Assembly: GCA_028554755.1 (NCBI GenBank)
Contig: JAPTOF010000006.1
Span: 17,607,001-17,671,000, forward strand
Origin: Cordia subcordata
Lineage: Eukaryota; Streptophyta; Magnoliopsida; Boraginales; Cordiaceae
Length of the DNA: 64,000 nt
Direction: 5' to 3'
This document shows, piece after piece, positions 36,570 to 48,240 of this stretch; position 1 is the first letter of the stretch, and each line of letters opens with the position of its first letter. A program made the position numbers and the translations under genes. The notes beneath the pieces are model-generated. The model worked only from the letters and a program-made list of their open reading frames with translations. It made no database searches and had not been told where the DNA came from.

Positions 36570-37124
36570 TGTGATATCCCATATCGGTTTGTGAGGTGCC
36601 TTGTGAGTTGTTTATAAGTGAGTGGAGTTGGTATAACTAATAACTTAGGTTAACCCTTTTGAGCAAATTGATTAGAGGCCCAAGTAGTTATTAGTTATAC
36701 TGTCAACACCAGTCTCACTCACAGGCCTGAGGGTCTGGGCTTGAGAGCGTGACAGAATAGTATTCAGAGCCAGTTACCAATCGGTTGTCGGAGCTAAGTG
36801 TTATGCGGGGCAAAGTACTACACCAAATGTGTGGTGGGAGCCGCCTTTTGAGCCCGTAGGAGTCACCTCTACAGTCTTGCATTGCTTGGTCTTGTGTGTG
36901 ATTGTGTGCCCCTGATGAGGACTTCAGGTCCTTAACGAGGGATGAGTGTGATATCCCATATCGGTTTGTGATGTGACTTATTTATAAGTGGGTGGAGTTG
37001 GTATAACTAATAACTTGGGTTAACTATTTTGAGCCAGTTGATTAAAAACCCAAGTAGTTATTAGTTATGTTTACAATACTAGTCTTACTCGCGGGCTTGG
37101 GGGTCTAGGCTCGGGGATTTGACA
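36570..37124 (+). mobile_element. TRIM (terminal-repeat retrotransposon in miniature)
   Basis: A 555-bp element with two short LTRs, 36570-36754 and 36947-37124, both starting TGTGATATCCCATATCGG and ending near TGACA. Just inside the left LTR, 'agtattcagagccagtt' is a one- or two-base variant of the initiator-methionine primer site TGGTATCAGAGCCAGTT. A purine-rich GAGGGATGAG (36937-36946) precedes the right LTR. There is no coding capacity. Flanks CCACC (36565-36569) and CTACC (37125-37129) are probably a target duplication with one change. The element must be moved by proteins of an autonomous element. Confidence 0.85.
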
Positions 37125-37129
37125 CTACC

Positions 37130-37791
37130 AACACCTAAAATCTACTTAGCAATAGACATAAGGATTGGGTTTTCTACATCAACAATCTATACATACCTTT
37201 TTATTAGGGAGACAACTTAAAGGGGAAGAAACAAGAAACTGAAAATAAATAAAGTTACAAGCTTAAATCACAAATGCACAAAATACCGCATCCGTATACA
37301 TTTTGAATTAGTTTGTTTCATGTAGTTGCCCGTACCTAGTATTTAAAAGAAATGGAATAGATGACTAGGTTTAATTGCCAAATGACAAATACAACTATTG
37401 TTGACTCAAATTATATTTTGCATTTTTAATGAGTTTATTTCAACATATAACCTTTCATAGTTACATTTCTTTTCTATTTATGAATTTGCATACACCACAG
37501 TTTACATCAAATTGTATGAGGACCAATTTCTGTCTCTTGATGCCTCTTTATGATGTGTTAGGGAGGACAATGAACAACTTCTCCTGGTATTGTTACAAGG
37601 ATATTAGTTCAAAAGCTTTTGAGTCTTATTTTTTTATCTAATAATATGTTTTGTTGATTTGAGTTAATTTTATCAAGACATATATGTGGTTTCATTATCT
37701 TATAGTGTTGTCTTACTTTCATCTAATTATGCATTTGCATCCTAGAATAGCTATCACACTTGTCATCTACAGTGACCAAATGTCTAATGTT
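37130..37791. other. Intergenic sequence, no gene seen
   Basis: Between the TRIM and Copia-1. Short chance frames only. Confidence 0.5.
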
Positions 37792-37796
37792 CTTTT

Positions 37797-38226
37797 TGTT
37801 GGAATATTTCTCTTTAACGTGGGCTACCGTTTATTATTTTTTATTTTATAAAATAGGCCGAATATCTAGTTTGCAAGTTTGGCTTTGTGATCATATTGGG
37901 TTAAGCTCACGTTGTAATTCCATACGGTTCTTTTGTTTGTAGACCTTTATATTCTAATAAAGCCTTTTATAGGTAGGCTTGTCAGAATTTATTATAAATA
38001 GGGCTAGATCACCTCTCCTACTCTTAACCTAACAGCTGTTTCCATAAGCATCTGTTAATATTGAGTAGTGCAGGGAGGGAAAGATCTAAGGCTAGACTGG
38101 GTGGCAGTTATTTCTTCAACAATTTCTTTAACAATAATGGCTTAAACAGGTATACGTTTTCGCTATCAATTATGCCTTTAATTTTATATTGTAAGTTAAC
38201 CTATATGTTTTTTATTTGCGCCTACA
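37797..38226 (+). repeat. Copia-1 5' LTR
   Basis: A 430-bp LTR starting TGTTGGAATATTTC and ending GCGCCTACA; aligns along its whole length with 44611-45041. Confidence 0.9.
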
Positions 38227-38228
38227 TA

Positions 38229-38240
38229 TGGTATCAGAGC
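38229..38240 (+). other. Copia-1 primer binding site
   Basis: TGGTATCAGAGC, the perfect complement of the plant initiator tRNA-Met 3' end, two bases after the LTR. Confidence 0.92.
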
Positions 38241-38254
38241 CACTTATATATATA

Positions 38255-38263
38255 TTTACATGT

Positions 38264-38315
<52 letters not shown>

Positions 38316-38325
38316 TATATATATT
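38255..38325. repeat. Compound TA/GT/TA microsatellite
   Basis: A TA tract, then 13 GT units (38281-38306), then TA units. It lies about 15 bp after the primer site, inside the element leader. Confidence 0.92.
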
Positions 38326-38519
38326 TTTGTTTGAGCATATAAACTATGAAAGATTTAATTTATTTTATGATTATGTGATTATTAAATTTTGTTTCATAAA
38401 ATTAATTAAGAGCTTTCATAGAATCATTTCTGCTATTCATGGTGCCTTTTCTTTTTGTTCATGCTATTGCATAATTCATATAAGTTTTCTCATTTTGTAA
38501 TTAATTGATTGATTGAAAA

Positions 38520-39225
38520 CAAATAAAAAAAGAGGTTTAGATGATGTTGGTAAGGATTGAACCTTAGCCTTTTGGTGTCTAAAGTTTTAAAAATGCTTAT
38601 GTTGCAACCACACTAGAAATGTTCATTATATATTTAGCTATTTGTGATTTTATTTGTTTTTACAACTGATGGTGATAAAATTAATTAAAAAAAAAACTCA
38701 CTTGAAAGTAGAAGAAGGTGAACCCATGTCTTTAGCTTATTAAAAATGAGTTCTCAACCAGCCACACTGACAACCTACTTGTGTATTTTCTCTTTATCTA
38801 TTACTATATCTGTTAGCATGATAATAAAAAAAAAAATTTGATACCACAAGTTGCATGCGGGAGTCGAACCTTAAACTTTTAAGAGGAACAGACTTCTAAG
38901 TTAAGTGAATTACCACTACACCAGAATCCTATATTTTTTTTACTTATTTGGCTGCGAATATATCATCACGACAAAGCATATTTAAAACAGTTTTGTAGCT
39001 AAAAAGATTTAGACCCCGGACCAAGCACATTAAGGGAAATTATTGTTGCGCGAGTTGCCTCTATACTAAGTAAACTGCTTGTGATTGTTTTTGTTTGGCA
39101 TATATTTGTCGACTAAATTAACAAATAAATAATAAAAAAAGGACTTGTTAGTAGGAAATTTCAAACTTTGGCCATTCTTAAGCTATGAGCTTTATCATTC
39201 GTTCTTTAATCAATAAGCTAGAAGC
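38520..39225 (-). repeat. Five tandem tRNA-like modules in the Copia-1 leader (antisense)
   Basis: Reading the minus strand, five units each contain an A-box-like string, then a B-box-like string about 40-50 bp on, and, in four of five, an oligo-T run. B-box-like strings at 38554-38563 (GGTTCAATCC), 38717-38726 (TGGGTTCACC), 38860-38870 (GGTTCGACTCC), 39012-39022 (GGTCCGGGGTC) and about 39158 (GTTTGAAATT) lie 144-163 bp apart. A-box-like strings end near 38616, 38770, 38922, 39070 and 39220, giving periods of 148-154 bp. The third unit (GGTGTAGTGGTA with GGTTCGACTCC) is the most tRNA-like. None folds into a convincing intact tRNA by eye. Confidence 0.65.
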
Positions 39226-39737
39226 CTATGTTTGATATGATTGTTTCTTAGCCAATATGTTTGAGTTGGCAATAAAATTTGGTTGCGTATGCAATAATTT
39301 GATTGAAAATTTAGCTTATTTTATATTATTTTTTATTATTGGTTTCTGTATTTAAAGAAAATATTTATTTTCCTTACTTTGGAATTTTATAGTTTTTCTT
39401 TCTAAATTGTCCCTATGTGTCATGTTGACTATTAGTTAATGTTGATTAAATATTTTTGAGTAATGCAATTTTAAATGGATCATTGAGACATATTATATAA
39501 AAGTGTTTCATATTGTGTGATCAAGTGTATACATAGCTTTTTGTGACTATTTTAAACATTAATTTTTTTCCAATGAGTTAATAGCATAAATTTAAGTTGG
39601 CAAATTCACCAAAGTGATTTGTTCCATTAAATTTGTGCGTTTTCTTGCTTTATTCGGGAAACTACCATGGTAAAGTGTGCAATGCTCTCCCGAAAGATAT
39701 TATTATATAGCTTTAGCCCAGTGGTATAACATAAAGT

Positions 39738-40907
39738 ATGGACCAAGATAACAATACTGTTAGGGAGTTCAATTACCCTAAAGTGGTTGAATTTTCTTTC
39801 AATGGGGTAATCTTTTGTATTATTTTTATGTTAAAGAGTGCCTATTTACATGTCGAATTATCTGTCCAAGGTGGGTATGACAACGATGTGCCTAGACTCT
39901 TTTGTTTATAATGCTTACTTTTGTAATATGGCATGTGTGCATAATGTTTATTGATATTACATTCTTTTCTTGGATAGTTTCCTTTGCTTTGAACAATGTT
40001 GTTACTACCTTTGAGGTTTTGAATGGACAAAACTTTCAGAAATGGAAAGCAGACATTGAGTTCTATATGGGTGTAGCTGATCTCGACTTAGCCTTATGTT
40101 ATGATGCATCGGTAGATTTAACGGAGGAAAGTAGTGATAAAGAGAAGAAATATTACCAGCAGTGGGAAAGGTCTAACCGTCTTGCCTTGATGACTATGAA
40201 GAAGACCGTAGCGAACATTTAACGAGTGGTTTGCCTGAAACTGAGAATGCAAAAGAATTTTTAATTGCTATAGGAAAGAGATACCAAGTATCCAATAATG
40301 CTGAGACTGAAGACCTGATAAGTGAGCTTACAGGAATGAAATATGATAAACAAGATGGGGTGAGAGATTATATTTTGAAAATGGTTCATATTCAAACATA
40401 ACTTCAATCCTGCAAAGCCACAATTCCAGATTCCTTCATCATCTACCATGCTCTTAACACTTTACCTTCTGAGTTTTCCCACATAAAGACTGCTTGCAAC
40501 ACCCAAAAGGAATCCTGGACCATTACTCATTTTATTATCCACTGTATTGCTAAGAAAAACAAAATTAAGAGTGAAATCCTTAAGGTAGCATTGCTTGTTT
40601 CCAAATCAGGACCCTACTCTGATAAGGTCGGTACCTCAAATTCTAAGAGTCATGCTCATGAGAAAGTTCAGGGTTTTAAAAAAAGTGGTAAAGGTCAAAA
40701 ACAAAACCAAAAGTACAATATAGAAGGTCCTAAATCTGTTATCAATAAGTTTGATCAAAACTGTTACTTCTGTAAGAGAAAAGGTCACAAGAAAGCTCAA
40801 TGCACTAAATGCAAATCTTCGTTAGAGAAAAAGAAAGTAGAAAAAGGTAACTTACTAGCCTATGTTTGTTTAGAATCCAATTTAGTTAGTGTACCATCAA
40901 ATACTTG
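39738..40907 (+). pseudogene. Copia-1 Gag with zinc knuckle (broken)
   Basis: A start MDQDNNTVREFNYPKV at 39738 fits Copia gag but is followed by about 200 bp of unrelated or shifted sequence. The domain resumes as TTFEVLNGQNFQKWKADIEF, then WERSNRLALMTMKKT (to 40222) and, after a shift, FLIAIGKRYQVSNN. The C-terminal part holds the knuckle CYFCKRKGHKKAQC at about 40763-40804 (C-x2-C-x4-H-x4-C), which binds element RNA. The frame closes with TGA at 40906. No complete Gag can be made. Confidence 0.8.
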
Positions 40908-43889
40908 ATGGATTAACAGTGGTGCAACGATTTACGTTGTCATTTCTTTGTAGAGGTTCGAAAACAAATGGAGGCCAAGTGGATTAGAGTCCAAGATCAA
41001 AGTTAGGAATAATGTTGCCGTTAGAGTAGAATACATGGGGACTATTAGTCTATGTTTGAGCACTAGTTTTGAACTTGTTGTAGAACATGTTTTCTATGTA
41101 TCATCTTTTAGATAGAACTTGATTTTTATTTTTGTTTTAGACAAGATTCGTTATGATTTTAACTTTAGCAATGGCAAAGTACAATTGTTTTTCAATTCCA
41201 AAATTATTGGTGAATGTAATTTATCAAATGGTTTATACCAATTGTGTTTATTCCCAGGAAGTTCTCATGACTCTTTTTATACATAAAATTTTGCTTCTAA
41301 AGGGAGTTTAATTAAAGAAACTTCTTTTTTGCTATGGCATGAAAGGCTAGGTTATATTTCTAGGGAAAGAGTTGAAAGACTTATTAAAAGTGGCATCTTA
41401 CTTAAACTGAATTTTGATGATCTTGAAACTTGTATTGGGTGCATAAAGGGAAAGCTTACTAAAACTGAAAAAAATGTCCTACCTGTAGTTCTGATCTTTT
41501 AGAGGCAATACACATAAATATTAGTGGACCTTATTCTGTGACATTATATGGTAATAAATGTTTTGTTACATTCATTGATGACTTTTCTCGTTATGGATAC
41601 CTCTATCTAATTAAAGAGAAATATGAAGTTATTGACAAATTTAAAATTTTTAAGACAGAGATAGAGAAATAGCTTGGGAAGATTAAGAGAAATAGCTTGG
41701 GAAGATTATCTAAATTGTTAGATCTGACCAGGGAGGTGAGTACTATGGTAGACATGGGGTCTCTTACAGGATTGTGGGATTATTGCCCAGTTACCCATGC
41801 CTGGTAGCCTGATCAAAATAGTGTGGTCGGAGGGCGAAATCACACCCTTAAGGATATGATGAGGAGCATGATAAGTGTTACTGACCTACTAGAATATCTT
41901 TAAGGTGAAGCCATTAAAATAGCTTGTTATATTTTTAACCATGTTCCCGGCAAATCTGTCCCTAAAACTCCTTTTGAACTTTGGATAGAGAGAAAGTCTA
42001 GTTTTTGAACCATTTACGAGTTTGGGGTTATCCTACTGAGGTGAGGATTTACAATCCAAATGAGAAACCCACTGACCCTAAGACTACTTCTTGTTATTTC
42101 ATTAGGTATCAAGCTTACTCTAAAGGATATAGGTCCTACTCTCCTACACGTGGTACTAAAGTTGTTGAATCTCAGACTGCAAAATTCTTGGAATTAGATG
42201 TTCGTAATGTTGTATGCTTTCAGCCTACTATTGAAAGTACTGATAAAGAAATTGTCTCACTTCCACTACTAACAAATAGTCAAGCTAATACTTTCACTCA
42301 TAGTAAGAGACAAGACATTAGTAGGGTAGCAGGTAGAAGATTAAAATGTTACAACAAATGAGAATCCATAAGCCGAGAGCTTATACCCTAATGAGGAAAA
42401 ATATTTGAGAAGGTCTAATAGAGAAAGAAGACCTACCATTTTTGATGATTATCTTATTTACCTGATTAAGGGAGATTATGATCCTAGAAGTGTAGTTACC
42501 TAGTTACATTTCGTGAGGCTATTAATAGGGCTCAATCTAAGATGTGAATGAGTGCTATGAGAGAGAAAATGCAATCGATGATGGATAATGAAGTTTGAGA
42601 ACTTGTTGATCTTTCAAAAAGGTCATAAGTCTATTGGTTGCAAATGGGTTTTCAAGACCAAGAGAGATCCTTTAGGGAAGATTGAGAGGTTCAAGGTGAG
42701 ATTAGTTACGAAAGGCTTTACCTAGAGAGAAGGGATAGATTATAATAAAACCGTTTCACCTATTTCTACAGAAGATTCTTTTAGGGTCATAATGGCTTTT
42801 GCGGCACATTTTGATTCAGTGTTACATCAAATGGATGTAAAAACAGCTTTCATCAATGGTGAAGTCTACATGAAATAGTCTGAAGGGTTTATTATTATTG
42901 ATAAAAAGAACATAATATGTAGACTTAGAAAATCCATTTATGGTTTGAAGCAAGCCTCAAGGTAGTGGTAGATGAAATTTGATGAAAAGGAAACTTCTTA
43001 TGGTTTTGAGGAAAATAAAGTTGATCAATATATATACCTTAAGATCAGTGGGAACAAATTTATCTTTCTGATATTGTATGTTAAAACTATTCTACTAGCT
43101 ACAAATGACTTGGGTATGCTCCATAAGACTAAGCAATATTTGTCTAAGACTTTTGATATGAAAGATTTTGGAGAGACTTCTTTTGGTCTTGGTATTCAGA
43201 TTTGTCAAGATAGGTCTCGTGGGATTTTGGGTCTTTCGCAAAAGGCTTACATGGATTGAATTCTCAAGTGATTTAACATGAAGAATTGTAAGCTAGAAGA
43301 TGCCCCTGTTGAAAAAGGTGATCACCTCAGCTTTAAGCAATATCTTCAAAATGATATGGAGAGAAATTTCATGAAAGATGTGCCATATGTTAGTGCTATT
43401 GGGAGCTTAATGTATGCTCAAGTATGCACTAAACTTGAAATTGCTTTTGCGGTAGGTGTTCTTGGTTGATACCAGATAAATCTTGGAAGAAAGCATTAGC
43501 TTGCTACAAACAAAGTAATGAGATATCTATAGAAGACCAAGAACTGTATGCTTGTTTACCATAAATTAGATCATCTGGAGTTGATTGGATATTCCAACCC
43601 TGACTACGTTATTACTAGATCTAGGATATTCTGACTCTAACTACGTTATTACTAGATCTATTAAGATCTATTGTGATAATAGAGCTGATATTCTGTTTTC
43701 AAAGAATAGTAAGAGTATTGGAGCTTGCAAGTGTATGGATATCAAGTTCTTGGTAGTAAGAAATTTTGTCAAAAATGGTAATATTCTTATAGAGCAGATT
43801 ACTAATGATCACATGTTAGTTGACCTTTGACTAAGGGTCTTAAACCTATAGTCTTTATGAAACATATTGAGAATATGGACATTTTATAG
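40908..43889 (+). pseudogene. Copia-1 protease-integrase-RT-RNase H (broken)
   Basis: Protease: NSGATI (about 40917) has N in place of the catalytic aspartate of DSGA. Integrase: LLWHERLGYIS (about 41330) and C..C of the zinc domain, then FIDDFSRYGYLYL (about 41570), then stops. A 25-bp tandem duplication lies near 41663-41712. Reverse transcriptase: MDVKTAFING (about 42830) keeps the first aspartate, but the YVDD box has become YVKT (LYVKTILLATND, about 43078). RNase H: a decayed 37-bp duplication (43587-43659) and IYCDNRADILFSKNSKS (about 43667). Many stops, including several TAG in tryptophan or glutamine positions. Confidence 0.85.
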
Positions 43890-44610
43890 TCTTTTGATGC
43901 TATTGTCTAGTGGGAGTTTTACATTATCACGTACTATTGGATATTATCCCACTATTTTTTGTTTTGTCTTGTACGTTGATGCATTTATATAATAGCATGT
44001 TATTTTATGTTTTATGACATAATTTGAAATTTCATCAATTGCTCATTTTCATATTTTGTTATGGATCTTATGTTTGGTGTCCATGGAGAAGATCCCCTAT
44101 TGAGTTTAATATCTCCATAAGGATACCATTTTGGTTAGAGATATGTATTTTTTTCCTCTAACCTGTTGATTGTCATTTTGTGAGGATATGCGTTCTTTCC
44201 TCTAACATGTTGAACACTATTTTGTGAGGATAAGAATGATGAAATTTTTTGGCCTTTTGAACGGCGATTTTGGAGAAATTATATGGAATACTGACAAAGA
44301 AATAGCACATTTGATCATATATTGGTGCTAGTTTCTTGTTACACTACAGTAATGTTTGGTTCATGACGATAAGGACGGATGACATTTGTAACTATGGAAA
44401 GTCTTGTGTCAATATGAAACACTATGACTGCCATAATTTGATGTTTAACAATCTTATTAGTTCGGACTTACGCTCAAGGTATAATTTTGTCAATCAGAAT
44501 GTTTTTAAAATTTGTGGCCACATTCTGTTTTCCTATTTAGCCTAATAAATACTTTTCTTAAAAAATTTTAAAAAATAAACAAAGCAATTAACGTTGCCCA
44601 AGTGGGAAAC

Positions 44611-45041
44611 TGTTAGAATATTTCTCTTAGTACTGGCCTGCCGTTAATTATTTTTGGTTTTATAAAATAGGCTGAATATCTGGTTTGCAAGTTTGGCTCT
44701 GTGATCATATTAGGTTAAGCCCACCTCGTAATTCCATATGTTTCTTTAGCGCATAGGCCTATATATTCTAGTAAAGCATTTTATGAGTAGGTCTATCCGA
44801 ATTTATTATAAATAGGGTTATATCCCCTCTCTTGCTTTTAACCTAACATTTGTTCTCATAAGCATCTGTTAATATTGAGTAGAGTGATGAGAGGAAGATC
44901 TAAGCCTAAACTGAGTGACAGTTATTTCTTCAATAATTTTTTTAATAATAATGACTCAAATAGGTACGTACTTCTGCTATCAATTATGTCTTTAAATTTT
45001 ATAATGCAAGTTTATGTATATCTTTTTTATTTGTGCTTACA
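44611..45041 (+). repeat. Copia-1 3' LTR
   Basis: A 431-bp LTR starting TGTTAGAATATTTC and ending GTGCTTACA, preceded by a purine-rich CAAGTGGGAAAC tract (44600-44610). Confidence 0.9.
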
Positions 45042-45046
45042 CTTTT

Positions 45047-45281
45047 GTCTACATATGTAAACATTATGAGCTACATAATAAATCATGGAAGAATGCCCAC
45101 TTTTATATATGTCAAATTATATTGTTAAATGATTTATAGCTGCAAAACACTTAGTTTTCTATTTAATTTAGCATTTCAGAAAGCCAGGTTGATAACACCG
45201 TGACATGTAAAGAGATGGGTCAAATGCACAAGGTAGAATAAGAAATAAGAAATTCGATATACACAGAAAGCCAATATAGTA
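45047..45281. other. Short spacer between Copia-1 and Copia-2
   Basis: No gene seen; presumably original host DNA at the insertion sites. Confidence 0.5.
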
Positions 45282-45286
45282 AGTAC

Positions 45287-46824
45287 TAAAGGAATTTTGC
45301 AAAACTTTTTCACAAATTCTTCCAGGATCAGGCTCTTATAAATTAAAAAATTTCACAAAGAACATAATTAGTATCTGGATATTCATGACACGAATATGTG
45401 TTCTTGACAAGTAGCATTGCGGAAGCTTGATCTTCCTCCTCTTCGTACGCAGCCAAGAAACAATGATAGATGCTAGTGTTTTTTTTAAAGGGAGGAGGAA
45501 TATTTTTTTTCTCTGTAGGAAAAACTGAAAACCCTTAATAAAAATATGTACAATACCTCTCCTTTTATAGAACAAAAGGAGTTGGGCCTTCATAAGACCC
45601 AGACTCATTTCCTCCAACCCATTTCCTCCAACCCAATTGGGCCCTAACCTTTTAACCCAATTATAAATTAAATCTCTATTTAATTTTTAACCCATTTAGC
45701 CCAAGATTAAATTCATGCCACATTTTCTGTGCTAGCAGAAAATAGATGAAATTAAAACCGTGAACTTTTAATAATTAATATTAAATATTTAATTTCCAAT
45801 TAAATATTCAAATACACTAATTATTAATTCCTTTATTTAATTCACAATTAAATAATGGAATATTTAATTCTCAATTAAATATATTAGACCAATCCATCAA
45901 TAAAATTCTTGACCTTTTGCGTGACTCCATAGGTTCAAACTTAAGCCAGTAATACAAAGACAATCTCTGTACTAATCGGAGATACCGTCTAGCAACGGTT
46001 CCCAACGTCCGGAAAAGCTAAAAATTTGCAAGACAACTATCAATGAACCTGGGCACTATGGCATATCCCCTATGACCCTCGATACCCCAAAACAACCCTA
46101 AGAGCATGGTCAACTGTCAAACCCCTAATTAGTTATTCTGTATTAAGTCTTAATCTTATCATGACATGTCTCTGTGATGCATCACGAAGAAAGCTTTGGC
46201 CGAAGACTTAACGAGTTAGGACTAGGTGGAACATCATTCTCTCAATACCCAGAGTAGGTCAATCCCATCTTGTTCTGCACATTGGCTTCACGACACTTGC
46301 TCGCACCCAGTAACCCTTCGTCACCAAATTGGAAATTTGGGTAGTCCGACACCAAAGTACGAGAAGTAATTTGTAAACATCTATGGTAGTCTCAGGTTGA
46401 AGGGAATACTACAGCCATGTGCACCACAAGTAATCATTTGACAGTAGGGTAAGTACCATAGGATGCTTGTAAGTGAGTCATGTTCAGTAAGCGTGTCTCT
46501 ACATCCTACCTGTGTGTCACACCGGTGTCTCAACACCCATTGGTCATGAGGAAGACCAACCCATGTGACAAACAATAACCTCTACTCGAAGGAATTGACG
46601 TCCTAGAACCAATTCCATCATTTGGTTACGAATAGATTTTAAGAACAATCAGACCATGCCTCATTCACATGATCCCACACAATTGTTCTAAGGAACTACA
46701 TTATGATCAAAATAAGAGAAGATGGCGCGATATGATGTAATAGCCAAATATTATTAACATAACTCGTATGTAAACAATTCTATAAATACAATAGATGACT
46801 GACTTTAGGACACTATTCCTAACA
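45287..46824 (-). repeat. Copia-2 3' LTR
   Basis: A 1538-bp LTR; on the plus strand it starts TAAAGGAATT, where the partner has TGAAGGAATT, so the terminal dinucleotide has mutated. It ends CTAACA. It carries a 16-bp tandem duplication (cctccaacccattt) near 45610-45640 absent from the other LTR. Confidence 0.9.
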
Positions 46825-46837
46825 ATCTCCCACTTGG
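46825..46837 (-). other. Copia-2 polypurine tract
   Basis: The minus strand reads CCAAGTGGGAGAT directly before the 3' LTR, the standard Copia plus-strand primer. Confidence 0.88.
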
Positions 46838-46844
46838 ACTAAAG

Positions 46845-48240
46845 CTAGGCAAATCTATATCCTATACCCATATTCTCTCGATGTGAATCGAACTCCTTGA
46901 CCCCGAGGGCCTTAGTAAATGGGTCAGCCAATTTCTCTTTATTGCCGATCTTCTACAGATTGACGTCACCTCTAGCTATGATCTCTCGAATCAGGTGGTA
47001 ACGTCTCAGCACATGTTTGGCTTTCTGGTGGGATCGAGGTTCCTTCACCTGAGCAATGGCACCAGTACTATCGCTGAAGATTGTGACTGGACCAGCTAAG
47101 TCAGGAACAACCCCAAGTTCAGTGATGAATTTCTTGAGCCAAACTGCTTCCTTCGCTGCATCAGACGCTGCTATGTATTCCGCCTCACAGACAGAATCAG
47201 CCATGGTATGTTGCTTGGAACTTTTCCAGCAAATAGCTCCACCATTTAAGGTAAACACGAACCCAGACACACTTTTACTATCATCCCTATCTAACTGGAA
47301 ACTAGAATCAGTGTAACCTACCGATTTCATGTCAGAACCCCCCATAGACGAGCCATAAGTCTTTAGTATTTCTTAAATACTTAAGGTGGTTTTTGCCACT
47401 TGCCAATGTCTCTCACCGGGATTAGATTGATATCTACTGACCACTCCTAAGGAGCAAGCCACATCAGGCCTCGTACATGTCATAGCATACATGATAGATC
47501 CTATTACTGAAGCATAAGGGACTCTACTCATACGCTCTCTTTCCTGAGGAGTTGAAAGACAATCCCTCTTAGAGAGAGAAATTCCATGGCCTATTAAAAG
47601 ATAGCCCTTTTTGGAATTTTCCATGTTAAACCTTTTCAGCACGGTGTCAATGTACGTGGATTGGGACAATCCCAACAACCTTTTAGATCTATCTCTATAG
47701 ATTTTGATCCCAAGGATATTGGAAGCTTCTCCTAGATCCTTCATGGAGAATTGGGACGAAAGCCATAACTTCACATTCTGTAATGTGGGGATATCATTTC
47801 CTATAAGGAAAATGTCATCTACATACAATACTAAGAATGTGACCACATGTCCATTAGCCCATTTATAAATACAAGGCTCTTCTTTGTTCTTAACAAAACC
47901 ATGCGTTTTGACAACTTTGTCAAAACGTATGTTCCAACTCCGAGAAACTTGCTTAAGTCCATAGATAGACTTCTGAAGCTTACACACTCTAGACTCATCT
48001 GTAGATGTGAACTCTTTAGGTTGTGTCATATACACTTCCTCTTCTAGCTCACCATTAAGGAAAGTTGTTTTAACCTCCATTTGCCAGATCTCATAATCTA
48101 AGTGTGCAGCTATAGCAAGCATGATGCAAACTGACTTGAGCATTGCTACAAGGGAAAAAGTTTCGTCATAGTCAATACCATGACATTGCCGATATCCCTT
48201 GGCAACCAAACGGGCTTTGTAGGTTTCCACCTTCCCATTT
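46845..48240 (-). pseudogene. Copia-2 reverse transcriptase and RNase H (broken)
   Basis: Reverse transcriptase reads YKARLVAKGYRQ..GIDY, then MEVKTTFLNGELEEEVYM, where the first catalytic aspartate of MDVKTAFLNG is glutamate, then KLQKSIYGLKQVSRSWN and an intact YVDD (LVLYVDDIFLIGND). The RNase H part (47345-46845) has GYTDSSFQLDRDDSKSVSGF, CEAEYIAASDAAKEA, SDSTGAIAQVKEPRSHQKAKH and LADPFTKAL. A stop separates the two parts near 47373 and another lies near 46950. The final stop is at 46845. The enzyme would copy element RNA into DNA; these lesions should disable it. Confidence 0.88.

Larger units (their letters stand above)
37797..45041 (+). mobile_element. Copia-1: complete but heavily decayed Ty1/copia element
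   Basis: A 7.2-kb element flanked by perfect CTTTT duplications (37792-37796 and 45042-45046). LTRs of about 430 bp at 37797-38226 and 44611-45041 start TGTT and end TACA. The primer site follows two bases after the left LTR and a CAAGTGGGAAAC purine tract precedes the right LTR. Gag, protease, integrase, reverse transcriptase and RNase H are recognisable in Copia order but broken throughout. The LTRs differ at many sites, making this the oldest of the three complete Copia elements. Confidence 0.92.

Noticed and set aside
36570..37124. Cassandra-type TRIM with a 5S rRNA promoter
   Set aside because: LTRs start TGTGATATCCCATATCGG and I see no 5S-like internal control region.
38061..38500. Overlapping plus-strand frames encoding repeated CVCVCV and IYIY
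   Set aside because: They are translations of the GT/TA microsatellite in the Copia-1 leader.
38840..38925. A real tRNA gene on the minus strand
   Set aside because: A-box and B-box-like strings are present but the acceptor and anticodon stems do not pair convincingly by eye; it is one of five degenerate modules.
46381..46575. Minus frame conserved in both Copia-2 LTRs (also 54427-54642) as a possible gene
   Set aside because: Conservation follows from the LTR duplication; no domain and it lies wholly within LTR sequence.
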